Assembly: GCF_009176305.1 (NCBI RefSeq)
Contig: NZ_BLAJ01000001.1
Span: 992,001 to 1,056,000 of the forward strand
Direction: 5' to 3'
Origin: Martinezella dioscoreae
GTDB taxonomy: Bacteria > Pseudomonadota > Alphaproteobacteria > Rhizobiales > Rhizobiaceae
DNA: 64,000 nt
In this document: positions 44,552-54,333 of the stretch, piece after piece
Numbering within the stretch: the stretch's first letter is position 1
How the letters are laid out: every line of letters begins with the position of its first letter
Position numbers and translations under genes: made by a program
The notes under the pieces: model-generated
The model's database searches: none
The model's input: only the letters and a program-made list of their open reading frames with translations
Told to the model about the DNA's origin: nothing

Positions 44552-44786
44552 TGGGGTATCCTCCGACCCGGACCGGCCGGTTTCGTTGTTTGTTTTCGCG
44601 ATGGAGATAATCCTCTTCCGCGTAACTCACAATGGATGAAATCGTCATCCAATGTCGCAAACAGAGCATGTTTGAGGGTGGTGCATTTTTGTATCGTGCT
44701 CGCTCTTTCCGGAGGCCCGGGATCACGGCAGAATCAAGGCGGAATCTAGCGTTTTCAGTGGCTGTGGCGCATCGAGGTGGTGGGGA

Positions 44787-46241
44787 ATGACAAGAGCGAT
44801 CATGCTGCAGGGAACCGGCTCCGATGTCGGAAAAACGGTATTAGTCGCAGGTCTGTGTCGGCTGTTCGCAAACAGAGGCGTGAGGGTGCGCCCGTTCAAG
44901 CCGCAGAATATGTCCAACAATGCCGCCGTTGCGGAGGATGGCGGCGAGATCGGGCGCGCCCAATGGCTGCAGTCGCTTGCGGCGCGGGTGCCATCATCGG
45001 TTCACATGAATCCGGTGCTGTTGAAGCCGCAATCGGAAACCGGCAGCCAGATCATCGTACAGGGCAAGGTCTGGGGCCATGCCAAGGGCAGGGACTATCA
45101 GGCGCTGAAGCCGCAGCTGCTTGGTGCCGTACTCGAAAGCTTCGCCACGATGCGGGCAGGAACCGATCTCGTTGTCGTCGAGGGAGCTGGTTCGCCTGCC
45201 GAGATCAATCTTCGACGCGGCGATATCGCCAATATGGGCTTTGCGACACGCGCCAATGTCCCCGTCGTGCTGGTCGGTGACATAGACCGCGGCGGCGTAA
45301 TCGCGTCACTGGTCGGCACGTATCATATATTGCCGGAGGAAGACCGGCGAATGATCCGTGGCTATCTGATCAACAAGTTCCGTGGCGATGTCTCCTTGTT
45401 CGGTGAGGGCATAGAGGCCATCGGCGGCTTCACTGGCTGGCAATGCCATGGCGTCGTGCCGTGGCTGAAGGCGGCGGCGCGTCTGCCGGCGGAGGATTCC
45501 GTTGTGCTGGAGCGGCTTGCTCGTGGCTCGTCCGGCGCGCTCAAGGTCGCCGTGCCGGTGCTGTCGCGGATTGCCAATTTCGACGATCTTGACCCGCTGC
45601 GAGCCGAGCCCGATGTCGATCTGGTTTTCGTTCGCGCTGGAGAGCGTTTGCCCGCCGATGCAGGGCTTGTGGTGCTACCTGGCTCGAAGTCTACGATCGG
45701 TGACCTTCTCGATCTGCGTGAGCATGGGTGGGATCGCGATATTGCTGCCCATGTGCGCCGCGGCGGTCGCGTCATCGGCATTTGCGGCGGCTATCAGATG
45801 CTCGGCCATACCGTTTACGATCCGCTCGGTATCGAGGGATCGGTGACCGAGACGCCCGGATTGGGTCTTTTGGATATCGAGACGGAAATGGCTCCAGAAA
45901 AGACGGTACGGAATAGCACTGCCGTTTCCAAGGAATATGATGTGCCGCTATCGGGCTATGAAATCCATCTTGGCGTCACGCGGGGTCCGGACTGCGAGCG
46001 GCCATCGACCATGATCGACGGGCGGCCCGATGGAGCCATATCGCCGGATGGCCGTGTTATGGGCACATACCTGCATGGTCTTTTCAGCAGCGATGCTTAC
46101 CGGGCGAAGCTGCTGGCAAGCTTCGGCCTTTCCGGCGAGCGCATGAACTATCGTGCCAGCGTCGATGCGGCTCTGGACGAGGTTGCGGCAGAGCTGGAAA
46201 GTGTACTCGATCCCGCCTGGCTCGACGGTCTGGTCGCCTAA
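44787..46241 (+). CDS. cobQ: cobyric acid synthase
   Basis: A 484-residue amidotransferase that adds four amide groups to adenosylcobyrinic acid a,c-diamide. The N-terminal P-loop-like ATP domain has [12 protein letters not shown] (residues 6-17), [10 protein letters not shown] and [14 protein letters not shown]. The C-terminal type I glutaminase domain has the nucleophile Cys in [10 protein letters not shown] and the His in GYEIHLG and YLHGLF. Length is normal. Its TAA stop overlaps the convergent ClC gene's TAG. It is not behind a recognisable B12 riboswitch in this window. Confidence 0.96.
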   Translation: MTRAIMLQGTGSDVGKTVLVAGLCRLFANRGVRVRPFKPQNMSNNAAVAEDGGEIGRAQWLQSLAARVPSSVHMNPVLLKPQSETGSQIIVQGKVWGHAKGRDYQALKPQLLGAVLESFATMRAGTDLVVVEGAGSPAEINLRRGDIANMGFATRANVPVVLVGDIDRGGVIASLVGTYHILPEEDRRMIRGYLINKFRGDVSLFGEGIEAIGGFTGWQCHGVVPWLKAAARLPAEDSVVLERLARGSSGALKVAVPVLSRIANFDDLDPLRAEPDVDLVFVRAGERLPADAGLVVLPGSKSTIGDLLDLREHGWDRDIAAHVRRGGRVIGICGGYQMLGHTVYDPLGIEGSVTETPGLGLLDIETEMAPEKTVRNSTAVSKEYDVPLSGYEIHLGVTRGPDCERPSTMIDGRPDGAISPDGRVMGTYLHGLFSSDAYRAKLLASFGLSGERMNYRASVDAALDEVAAELESVLDPAWLDGLVA

Positions 46242-48034
46242 AGTTCCCCCGACACTTCCCGCCGCCGGCGGTCGAGTTCTTCGCTGTAGCGGCGCAGCGT
46301 ATAGCTCTCCGTCAGCAGACCGATGACCTTGCGCTCGATCAGGTCGTTGACCACGACGAGCGCTTCGCTCTTCGTCTGCTCGAACATGGCGGCTGCCTGC
46401 TTGGCGTTCATCTGCGGCTGCAGGAATTCGTTACGCAGCCGGATGAAATCGGAAAGGCCGTGCTCCTCGTCGTCTTTTTCGATCGGGCTCGCATAGACGT
46501 CGGGCACGAGAACCATTCCGGAATATTTCTCGTTCTTGTCGATCAGGATGACGCGCTGCGCCGAGCCGATCGGAAAATTCTTGCGGAATTCCTCGATGCT
46601 CATGTCGATGCTGCCCGTGTGCACGTCGGGGCGCATCATGCGGGCGACCGTCAGATTGCGGATCCAGCCGACATCGTGGGCGCTGCGGATGCTCTCGCCG
46701 CGCAAATGGAAGCGCCATGTGGCGAAGGAGTAGCCGAAGGTCGTGCGCACCACCAGCGACGAGGTGATGACGGCGGCCAGCACCAGGGCAGTGATCGGAA
46801 AGTCCCCGGTGATTTCAAGCGCCAGGAAGGTCATGGTCAGCGGGCCGCCGATGATGGCAACGGCCAGCGAGCTCATGCCGACGACGGCATAGACGACCGG
46901 CGTCAGCGTGGCATGATCGAAATAGGGTGCACAATAAGCGAAGATCTTGCCGAGCAGCGCGCCCATGAACAGCGAAGCGAAGAAGAGGCCGCCTCTGAAG
47001 CCGGAGCCGATCGATATTGCGGAGGCGAGCGATTTCAGTAGGAATAGACCCAGCAAGGCGCCCAGCGTCACGTCCGTAGACAGATTGAGATGCAGCGCGC
47101 CATGCCCGGCAGACAGGACCTGCGGCGAAATCAGCGCCAGTGTTCCGACGACGAGCCCGCCGAGCGCGGGCCGGAAAGGCGGCGCGATGGAACTCTTGCG
47201 TGCCAATTCTTCGACCCAGGCGACGCCCTGCATGATCAGGATGCCGATACCGGCGCAGAAGGCACCAAGCAGGATGGCTGGAAGATAATCCGCCGGAACG
47301 ATCGCCCCGAAATGATCGATATCGATGGCGAAGTCATCGCCGGCAAGCAGTCTTGCAATCATCGTCGATATCAGTGCCGAGACGACGACAGGGGTTAGCG
47401 TCAGGATCGAATAGCTGCCGATGATGAGCTCAAAGGCATAGAAGGCACCGGTGAGCGGCGCATTGAATGCTGCGGCAATAGCACCCGCAGCACCGCAGCC
47501 GACGAGCATGCGCAGGTCTGCGCGGCGCATCTGCATCTTATAGCCGAATTTGGAGGCAATGCCGGCCGCGAGCTGCGTGTAACCCGCTTCAAGCCCGACG
47601 GACGCGCCGAATCCATTCGAGATCAGGTTCTGCACGGCGACGATGATGCTGTCGGTAAGCGACATCCGGCCGCCATGCAGCGCATTGGCTTCGATCGGGT
47701 CGACCATCGGCTTCTTGCGCGTGCGCGACAATATGTAGAGCAATATGCCGAGAATGATGCCGCCTGCGATCGGTGCGATGAACAACACCGATTTGTCGGG
47801 AATCGCCATTGCTGCCGAACTCAAGCGTTCGTAGTCGGTTATACCGTAGATGACGCTGTGAAGCTTGCGCGAGATATAGCTCATCGCGGTGACGGCACAG
47901 CCGGACGCTATTCCCACCAGCGCGCCGGCAAAAACAAGTCCCAGCTCGCCACGGCGCAGCAATGCCCTGAAGCGACCGAGATCGAATAGGACCGAGAAGA
48001 CGCCGAGACGTCGCGGTTGGAATTTCTGCAGCAT
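46238..48034 (-). CDS. ClC-type chloride channel/transporter with C-terminal CBS domains
   Basis: A 598-residue membrane protein. The ClC core covers about residues 25-430 with [24 protein letters not shown] (the gating Glu in GLEAG), [44 protein letters not shown] and [25 protein letters not shown]. Two CBS domains follow (about 450-590, [19 protein letters not shown] and [21 protein letters not shown]). It moves chloride, possibly against protons. It is convergent with cobQ, sharing stop-codon bases; no functional link is implied. Confidence 0.93.
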   Translation of the reverse strand: MLQKFQPRRLGVFSVLFDLGRFRALLRRGELGLVFAGALVGIASGCAVTAMSYISRKLHSVIYGITDYERLSSAAMAIPDKSVLFIAPIAGGIILGILLYILSRTRKKPMVDPIEANALHGGRMSLTDSIIVAVQNLISNGFGASVGLEAGYTQLAAGIASKFGYKMQMRRADLRMLVGCGAAGAIAAAFNAPLTGAFYAFELIIGSYSILTLTPVVVSALISTMIARLLAGDDFAIDIDHFGAIVPADYLPAILLGAFCAGIGILIMQGVAWVEELARKSSIAPPFRPALGGLVVGTLALISPQVLSAGHGALHLNLSTDVTLGALLGLFLLKSLASAISIGSGFRGGLFFASLFMGALLGKIFAYCAPYFDHATLTPVVYAVVGMSSLAVAIIGGPLTMTFLALEITGDFPITALVLAAVITSSLVVRTTFGYSFATWRFHLRGESIRSAHDVGWIRNLTVARMMRPDVHTGSIDMSIEEFRKNFPIGSAQRVILIDKNEKYSGMVLVPDVYASPIEKDDEEHGLSDFIRLRNEFLQPQMNAKQAAAMFEQTKSEALVVVNDLIERKVIGLLTESYTLRRYSEELDRRRREVSGEL

Positions 48035-48230
48035 TGGAAGCGGACGATACGTTTTGCTCGAATGTGAGGGCTTACCTTCTATAAACTCCTAACATCAAAG
48101 AAATACGGCAAAAAAGCCGCTGGTTTTATGGGAATTTTCAACCGAATTCGCAATCAGGATGGCGCAGGTCGCATCCATGCCCTTGATTGACTTGAACTCA
48201 GTGAAAGCCTAATCATTGCGGCATAACGAA

Positions 48231-48597
48231 TGGTTCCTGAGCGGCGATCTGCCGCATGGGATGAAAAGGGAATGTGAAGGGGCGGACCCAATCCGGGCGT
48301 TCTCATCACAGCCGACCCCGCGACTGTAGAGCGGTCAGGGTCTTTCGTTCGGTTTGAAGTCTATTTCGTCGATGGTTCGCATGGGGCGAACGGGGGCGAG
48401 GCAGGCGCAAATCGAAAAAGCCACTGGTGTGGCATCATGATTAACCGGGGCTGGACGCCTCTTATTCTACGAATCGTCCGCCTTTTCATGATGCATTGCC
48501 GGGAAGGTGAGAAAGATCCGCTGGCGCACGATCGGGGGCGACCGGTTTCGGTCCGCCCCCGTCGCGTCGCCTCATCCGCGAGCCAGGAGACCTGCCA
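48231..48597 (+). promoter_or_regulatory. expanded cobalamin riboswitch (cobP-cobW-cobN-cobO leader)
   Basis: The conserved blocks occur in order: GGTTCCTG at the 5' end (pairs with CAGGAGACC), GAAAAGGGAA (about 48263-48272), GACCCCGCGACTGTAGAGCGG (20 of these visible bases near 48314), GCCACTGG (about 48419), GCCGGGAAGGTGAG (about 48497) and GCCAGGAGACCTGCC (48582-48596). At about 370 nt it is nearly twice the one at 8969; the extra bases form GC-rich hairpins between the core blocks, such as GGGGGCGACCGG with the facing CCGGTTTCGGTCCGCCCCC. Confidence 0.93.
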
Positions 48598-48658
48598 TGC
48601 GTGCCGGGCGCAGAGCCTGTTTTGGGACGCGAGTTCCGCTGCCAGCACGGAGGTTGTC

Positions 48659-48751
48659 ATGGCGCAAGACGAGTTTTCGGCGTGTAGGCGCCTGTTTCCC
48701 GGTTCCAGCGACGTGCTGCCGACCCTCGCTTTTGCTCGAGAGCGGGCATAA
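48659..48751 (+). CDS. candidate leader ORF upstream of cobP (30 aa)
   Basis: GGAGG stands 5 nt before ATG 48659. The frame encodes MAQDEFSACRRLFPGSSDVL and then PTLAFARERA, stopping 3 nt before the cobP ATG. cobP itself has only a weak ribosome site, so ribosomes finishing this frame could restart on cobP. It lies 62 nt after the riboswitch, making its ribosome site a possible control point. It may be a non-functional peptide whose translation matters. Confidence 0.45.
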   Translation: MAQDEFSACRRLFPGSSDVLPTLAFARERA

Positions 48752-48754
48752 CGC

Positions 48755-49279
48755 ATGTCGTCTTCGATTTCCCAAGCGGTCTTCGTTCTTGGCGGCGCGC
48801 GCTCCGGCAAATCCAGGTTTGCAGAATCGCTGGTGTCGGATACCGGCCTCGAATGTCACTATGTGGCGACAGGGCGGGCGTGGGATGACGAGATGCGCGA
48901 GCGCATCGCCAAGCATCGTGCCGATCGCGGCGATCTATGGCAGACGCATGAGGAGCCTATGGATCTCGTCGGGCAGCTTGCCGCTATCGACGCGGAGGGG
49001 CGGGCGGTGCTTATCGACTGCCTGACGCTCTGGGTGACCAATCTGATGATGGCCGAGCGGGATATGGCGGCAGAATTTGCCGCTCTCACTGCATTTCTGC
49101 CGACTGCGCGATCAAGGCTCGTTCTCGTCTCCAACGAGGTGGGCTTGGGAATCGTACCAGAAAATCGCATGGCGCGCGAATTTCGCGATCATGCCGGCCG
49201 CCTGCACCAGATGGTCGCGGCGGCGAGTGCCGAAGTTTATTTTATCGCAGCGGGCTTGCCGCTGAAAATGAAGGGCTGA
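48755..49279 (+). CDS. cobP: adenosylcobinamide kinase / adenosylcobinamide-phosphate guanylyltransferase
   Basis: A 174-residue bifunctional enzyme that phosphorylates adenosylcobinamide and adds GMP. The P-loop is [14 protein letters not shown] (residues 11-24), then [36 protein letters not shown] and [23 protein letters not shown], all diagnostic of CobU/CobP. It is the first enzyme gene after the riboswitch and is followed by cobW 5 nt later. Confidence 0.96.
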   Translation: MSSSISQAVFVLGGARSGKSRFAESLVSDTGLECHYVATGRAWDDEMRERIAKHRADRGDLWQTHEEPMDLVGQLAAIDAEGRAVLIDCLTLWVTNLMMAERDMAAEFAALTAFLPTARSRLVLVSNEVGLGIVPENRMAREFRDHAGRLHQMVAAASAEVYFIAAGLPLKMKG

Positions 49280-49284
49280 TCCAT

Positions 49285-50334
49285 ATGAACCAGGAAAAGA
49301 TTCCCGCCACCGTCATCACTGGCTTCCTGGGAGCCGGCAAGACGACGATGATCCGCAACCTCCTGCAGAATGCCGGCGGCAAGAAGATCGCGCTGATCAT
49401 CAACGAGTTCGGCGACCTCGGCGTTGATGGCGACGTGCTGAAGGGCTGCGGTGCGGAGAACTGCACGGAAGATGACATCATCGAGCTGACCAATGGCTGC
49501 ATCTGCTGCACCGTCGCCGACGACTTCATCCCGACGATGACGAAGCTTCTGGAGCGCGATGCGCGCCCGGATCATATCGTCATCGAAACATCAGGCCTTG
49601 CCCTGCCGCAGCCGCTGGTTGCCGCCTTCAACTGGCCTGACATTCGCACCCATGTCACCGTCGACGGCGTCATCACGGTGGTCGACAGCGCGGCTGTTGC
49701 CGCCGGCCGTTTCGCCGACGATCACGACGCCGTAGAGGCTGCTCGCGTCGAGGACGACTCGCTTGATCACGAAAGCCCGATCGAGGAACTGTTCGAGGAT
49801 CAGCTGACCTGCGCCGATCTGATCGTGCTCAACAAGACCGATCTGATCGACACTGATGGTCTCGGCCGCGTCCGCGCCGAAGTAGCCTCGCGCACCGCCC
49901 GCAAGCCGACAATCATCGAGGCCAAGAACGGCGATGTGCCCGCCACTGTCCTGCTCGGCCTCGGGATCGGCACGGAAGACGATATCGTCAACCGCAAATC
50001 TCACCACGAGTTGGAGCACGAGGATGGCACGCCGCATGACCACGACGAGTTCGACAGCTTCGTCGTCGAACTCGGCCCGATTGCCGATCCGGCCGCCTTC
50101 GTCGATGCGCTGAAGGGCGTGATTGCGGAGCATGATGTGCTGCGCCTCAAGGGCTTCGTCGATGTCCCCGGCAAGCCCATGCGCCTGCAGCTTCAGGCCG
50201 TCGGCAGCCGCATCGACACCTATTTCGATCGCGCCTGGACGCCGGGTGAAGCCCGCGCGACCCGGCTTGTCGTGATCGGCCTGCATGAGATGGACGAGAC
50301 GATCGTTCGCAAGGCGATCGAAGCATTGGTCTAA
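49285..50334 (+). CDS. cobW: CobW GTPase / metallochaperone
   Basis: A 349-residue G3E GTPase: Walker A GFLGAGKTT (residues 13-21), metal-binding CxCC motif (NGCICCTV), IVIETSGLALP and LNKTDLID, then a His/Asp-rich stretch near residue 235 (SHHELEHEDGTPHDHDEFD) and the CobW C-terminal domain. In aerobic B12 synthesis it is thought to deliver cobalt to the CobNST chelatase. It lies 9 nt before cobN, consistent with that role. Confidence 0.96.
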   Translation: MNQEKIPATVITGFLGAGKTTMIRNLLQNAGGKKIALIINEFGDLGVDGDVLKGCGAENCTEDDIIELTNGCICCTVADDFIPTMTKLLERDARPDHIVIETSGLALPQPLVAAFNWPDIRTHVTVDGVITVVDSAAVAAGRFADDHDAVEAARVEDDSLDHESPIEELFEDQLTCADLIVLNKTDLIDTDGLGRVRAEVASRTARKPTIIEAKNGDVPATVLLGLGIGTEDDIVNRKSHHELEHEDGTPHDHDEFDSFVVELGPIADPAAFVDALKGVIAEHDVLRLKGFVDVPGKPMRLQLQAVGSRIDTYFDRAWTPGEARATRLVVIGLHEMDETIVRKAIEALV

Positions 50335-50343
50335 GGGAAATCC

Positions 50344-53300
50344 ATGCACCTTCTCCTGGCTCAAAAGGGAACCATCAGCGACGGAGAGGAGGCGATCGAT
50401 CTCGGGCAGTCGCCCGGCGATATCCTCTTTCTGTCGGCTGCCGATACCGAGCTTGCGGCTATTGCCGCAGCCCACGGAGAGGGCGGCCGTTCCCTTCGGC
50501 TTGCAAGCCTGATGAGCCTCAAGCATCCGATGTCCGTCGATACCTATATCGAGAGAACGGCGCGGCATGCGAAGCTCATCATCGTGCGGGCGCTCGGAGG
50601 AGCAAGCTACTTCCACTATGCGCTGGAAGCGCTGCATGCCTGTGCAGCGCGCCAGGGTGCCTTGATCGCGGTGCTGCCGGGAGATTCGAAACCCGATCCC
50701 GGGCTAACGCCATTTTCCAACGTCGCACTCGATGATCTCAATGCGCTCTGGTCCTATCTGATCGAGGGCGGCGAGGCGAATTCGCGGGCGTTTCTCGCCT
50801 ATGCCGAGGCGATGCTCTCAGGCGCCGAGAAGCCGATGCCCGCCGTACCCTTGATGAAGGCCGGGATCTGGTGGCCGGGGCGGGGCGTGATCGGCGTCGA
50901 AGAGTGGCGGAGAGTCTCCAAAGCGGAGATGGTGATCCCTGCAGGATTCGAACCTCCGACCGTCGCGATTTCCTTCTATCGGGCGTTGGTTCAGAGCGGT
51001 GAAACCAGACCTGTCGAAGCCATGATAGAGGCGCTTATCGCTGAGGGCATGCGGCCGTTGCCGGTCTTTGCCTATAGCCTCAAGGACGCCGTGTCGGTCG
51101 GTATTCTCGAAAGTGTCTTTACCGAGCTGAAACCGGGCGTGGTCATCAATGCCACGGGCTTTGCCGTTTCGGCACCCGGTGCAGATCGTCAGGCGACGGT
51201 GCTGGAAACGGGCGATGCCGTCGTTCTGCAAGCCATCTTCTCGGCGTCGCCGAAGGAGGCGTGGGAGGAATCTTCGCAGGGGCTTTCGGCGCGCGATCTC
51301 GGCATGAACGTGGCGCTCCCCGAGGTCGACGGGCGCGTTCTCGCCCGCGCCGTGTCCTTCAAGGCTGCGGCCCGCTATGATGAAAGGGTCGAGGCCAATA
51401 TCGTTGCCAGCGAGCCACTTCAGGATCGCATGCGCTATACGGCGCGGCTTGCGGCCAATTGGGCGCGGCTGCGCAATACGCCGCCCGGCGATCGCCGTGT
51501 TGCGCTTGTCATGGCGAACTATCCCAATCGCGATGGTCGCCTGGGCAATGGCGTCGGGCTCGATACGCCGGCCGGCACGATCGAAGTGCTGAAGGCGATG
51601 CGGGCGGCCGGTTACGGCGTTGCCGATCTGCCTGCCGATGGCGACGCGCTGATGCGGCACCTAGCGGAAGGGCCGACAAATTCGGGGCATGACGGCCGCA
51701 TGGTCCGCGAGAGGCTTTCCTTCAGCGATTACGAGGATTTCTTCTCGTCGCTTCCTAAACAGATTCAGGATGAGATTACGGCGCGCTGGGGCGGGCCGGC
51801 GGCGGATCCTTACGCGATTGGTGACGGCTTTGCTCTGCCGTTCGCCCGCTTCGGCGACGTGCTTATCGGTATCCAGCCGGCGCGCGGCTACAATATCGAT
51901 CCGAAGGAGAGCTACCATTCTCCCGATCTCGTGCCGCCGCACGGCTATCTTGCCTTCTATGCCTTCCTGCGCCGCTCTTTCGATGCGCATGCGGTCATTC
52001 ACATGGGCAAGCACGGCAATCTCGAATGGCTGCCGGGCAAGGCGTTGGCGCTGTCGGAAAATTGCTATCCGGAAGCAATCCTCGGACCACTGCCGAACCT
52101 CTATCCCTTCATCGTCAACGATCCCGGCGAGGGCACGCAGGCCAAGCGCCGCACGAGCGCCGTCATCATCGATCACCTGACGCCGCCGCTGACGCGTGCC
52201 GAAAGCTATGGCCCGCTGAAGGATCTGGAAGCGCTGGTCGACGAATATTACGAGGCTTCCGGCGGCGATCCCCGCCGCATCCGTCTGCTGCGTAAACAGA
52301 TCCTCGATCTCGTCGCCGATATCGGGCTAGATCAGGATGCCGGCATCGCCAAGGGCGAGGGCGAAGACGAGGCCTTGCGCAAGCTCGATGCCTATCTCTG
52401 CGACCTCAAGGAAATGCAGATCCGCGATGGGTTGCACATTTTCGGCGTCTCGCCCGCTGGGCGGTTGTTGACGGATTTGACGGTGGCGCTGGCAAGGGTG
52501 CCGCGCGGGCTGGGCGAGGGTGGCGATCAGAGTCTGCAGCGGGCGATTGCTCGAGATGCGTTCGTGGGTGCAGAGCATAGGGAGGGTGCGGCACCCCCCT
52601 CTGTCGCTTTCGCGACATCTCCCCCACAAGGGGGGAGATCGGTGGTCCGCGGAGCTTCCTCGGATCAAACCAAGATCGAATCCGCTGATGTTGTCGATAA
52701 AGGGGCAGGAGAGACGGGCGGCATACTCCCACCAATCTCCCCCCTTGTGGGGGAGATGTCAGCGAAGCTGACAGAGGGGGGTATCCCTCCGAACAAGCCA
52801 TTCGACCCCTTGGATTGCGACATGGCCGCCGAATGGACCGGCTCGCGTCCCACAATCCTCCAAGATGTCTCGGGTGCCTCCTGGCGTACCCAAGGCGATA
52901 CCGTCGAACGCATCGAACTCCTGGCCGCAAAGCTCGTGAATGGCGAAACGGCCTGCCCGGAGAACTGGCCCAACACTCGCATGGTTCTCGGCGAGATTGG
53001 CTCGAAGCTCCAGCCTTCCATCCTCGCTTGCGGCGACGCGGAAATCGCAGCTCTGCTCAAAGGCCTCGACGGTCGTTTCGTACCTCCCGGCCCATCCGGC
53101 GCACCGACCCGTGGCCGGCCGGATGTTCTGCCGACGGGGCGCAATTTCTATTCGGTCGACAGCCGTGCGGTTCCGACGCCGGCTGCCTACGAGCTCGGCA
53201 GGAAATCGGCCGAATTGCTCATCCGCCGCTATGTTCAGGATCATGGCGAATGGCCCGTTTCCTTCGGCATGACAGCCTGGGGCACATCGAACATGCGCAC

Positions 53301-54333
53301 GGGTGGCGACGATATCGCGCAGGCGCTGGCGTTGATTGGTGTCAAGCCGGTCTGGGACATGACCTCACGCCGCGTCACCGGCTATGAGATCATCCCGCCT
53401 GCCATGCTCCGGCGGCCGCGAGTCGATGTCACACTGCGCATCTCCGGCTTTTTCCGTGATGCGTTTCCCGAGCAGATCGCCTTGTTCGATAGGGCAGTCC
53501 GCGCGGTCGGCATGCTCGATGAGGATGCAACGGATAATCCGATTGCGGCGCGTATGCGCGGCGAGATCGCGCGGCTTGAGGTCGCCGGGTTGGACACCGC
53601 GTCTGCCAGTCGTCGTGCGGGCTATCGCATCTTCGGGTCGAAACCCGGCGCTTATGGAGCTGGTCTGCAGGCGCTGATCGATGAGAAAGGCTGGGAGCGG
53701 CGCGCGGATCTGGCGGAGGCCTATCTCGTCTGGGGCAGCTATGCCTATGGCGCCGGCGAGGAGGGCAGGGCGGAGCGGGGCGTCTTCGAAGAGCGTTTGC
53801 GTTCGATCCAGGCGGTCGTGCAGAACCAGGACAATCGCGAGCACGATCTGCTCGACAGCGACGATTATTATCAGTTCGAGGGCGGCATGGCAGCCGCGGC
53901 CGAGCAGCTTGGCGGCGCGCGTCCCTCGATCTATCATAACGACCATTCGAGGCCGGAAAAGCCTGTAATCCGCTCGCTTGAAGAGGAGATCGGTCGGGTG
54001 GTGCGCGGGCGCGTCGTCAACTCCAAGTGGATCGAGGGCATCATGCGCCATGGCTACAAGGGCGCCTTCGAAATTGCGGCAACGGTAGATTATCTCTTTG
54101 CCTTCGCAGCGACGACCGGTGCGGTCCGCAATCATCATTTCGAGGCCGTCTATCAGGCCTTCGTTATCGATCAGCGCGTGCGTGATTTCATGGCAGAGAA
54201 GAATCCGGCTGCACTCAGGGAGATGCGGGAACGTCTGCTCGAGGCGATCGATCGCCAGCTTTGGACACCGAGAAGCAATTCGGCGCGGTTCGATTTGGAA
54301 AGCCTGAAGGAGGGCCGGGAGGCGGCGGTATGA
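50344..54333 (+). CDS. cobN: cobaltochelatase subunit CobN, with an in-frame repeat insertion
   Basis: A 1329-residue large subunit that inserts cobalt into hydrogenobyrinic a,c-diamide with CobS and CobT. CobN/BchH motifs include VALVMANYPNRDGRLGNGVGLDTP, HSPDLVPPHGYLAFYAFL, MGKHGNLEWLPGKALALSENCYP, FGMTAWGTSNMRTGGDDIAQAL and NDHSRPEKPVIRSLEEEIGRVVRGRVVN. Relatives are about 1270 residues; the excess is explained by residues about 750-815, encoded by a palindromic repeat pair (52593-52782) that keeps the frame. Whether the protein still works is unknown, but both halves are intact. Its stop overlaps the next ATG (ATGA). Confidence 0.95.
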   Translation: MHLLLAQKGTISDGEEAIDLGQSPGDILFLSAADTELAAIAAAHGEGGRSLRLASLMSLKHPMSVDTYIERTARHAKLIIVRALGGASYFHYALEALHACAARQGALIAVLPGDSKPDPGLTPFSNVALDDLNALWSYLIEGGEANSRAFLAYAEAMLSGAEKPMPAVPLMKAGIWWPGRGVIGVEEWRRVSKAEMVIPAGFEPPTVAISFYRALVQSGETRPVEAMIEALIAEGMRPLPVFAYSLKDAVSVGILESVFTELKPGVVINATGFAVSAPGADRQATVLETGDAVVLQAIFSASPKEAWEESSQGLSARDLGMNVALPEVDGRVLARAVSFKAAARYDERVEANIVASEPLQDRMRYTARLAANWARLRNTPPGDRRVALVMANYPNRDGRLGNGVGLDTPAGTIEVLKAMRAAGYGVADLPADGDALMRHLAEGPTNSGHDGRMVRERLSFSDYEDFFSSLPKQIQDEITARWGGPAADPYAIGDGFALPFARFGDVLIGIQPARGYNIDPKESYHSPDLVPPHGYLAFYAFLRRSFDAHAVIHMGKHGNLEWLPGKALALSENCYPEAILGPLPNLYPFIVNDPGEGTQAKRRTSAVIIDHLTPPLTRAESYGPLKDLEALVDEYYEASGGDPRRIRLLRKQILDLVADIGLDQDAGIAKGEGEDEALRKLDAYLCDLKEMQIRDGLHIFGVSPAGRLLTDLTVALARVPRGLGEGGDQSLQRAIARDAFVGAEHREGAAPPSVAFATSPPQGGRSVVRGASSDQTKIESADVVDKGAGETGGILPPISPLVGEMSAKLTEGGIPPNKPFDPLDCDMAAEWTGSRPTILQDVSGASWRTQGDTVERIELLAAKLVNGETACPENWPNTRMVLGEIGSKLQPSILACGDAEIAALLKGLDGRFVPPGPSGAPTRGRPDVLPTGRNFYSVDSRAVPTPAAYELGRKSAELLIRRYVQDHGEWPVSFGMTAWGTSNMRTGGDDIAQALALIGVKPVWDMTSRRVTGYEIIPPAMLRRPRVDVTLRISGFFRDAFPEQIALFDRAVRAVGMLDEDATDNPIAARMRGEIARLEVAGLDTASASRRAGYRIFGSKPGAYGAGLQALIDEKGWERRADLAEAYLVWGSYAYGAGEEGRAERGVFEERLRSIQAVVQNQDNREHDLLDSDDYYQFEGGMAAAAEQLGGARPSIYHNDHSRPEKPVIRSLEEEIGRVVRGRVVNSKWIEGIMRHGYKGAFEIAATVDYLFAFAATTGAVRNHHFEAVYQAFVIDQRVRDFMAEKNPAALREMRERLLEAIDRQLWTPRSNSARFDLESLKEGREAAV
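52593..52782. repeat. inverted pair of palindromic (RIME-like) repeats inside cobN
   Basis: Copy 1 (52593-52645) includes CCCCCCTCTGTC, ATCTCCCCC-ACAAG-GGGGGAGAT and GGTGG. Copy 2 (52729-52782) is nearly its exact reverse complement (CCACC, ATCTCCCCCCTTGTGGGGGA, GACAGAGGGGGG). About 80 nt separate them. Such CTCCCCC-ACAAG palindromes are usually intergenic in rhizobia. Confidence 0.85.

Noticed and set aside
52561..52800. cobN as a pseudogene because of the repeat insertion
   Set aside because: The frame is kept and both flanking parts match CobN motifs, so disruption is not shown.
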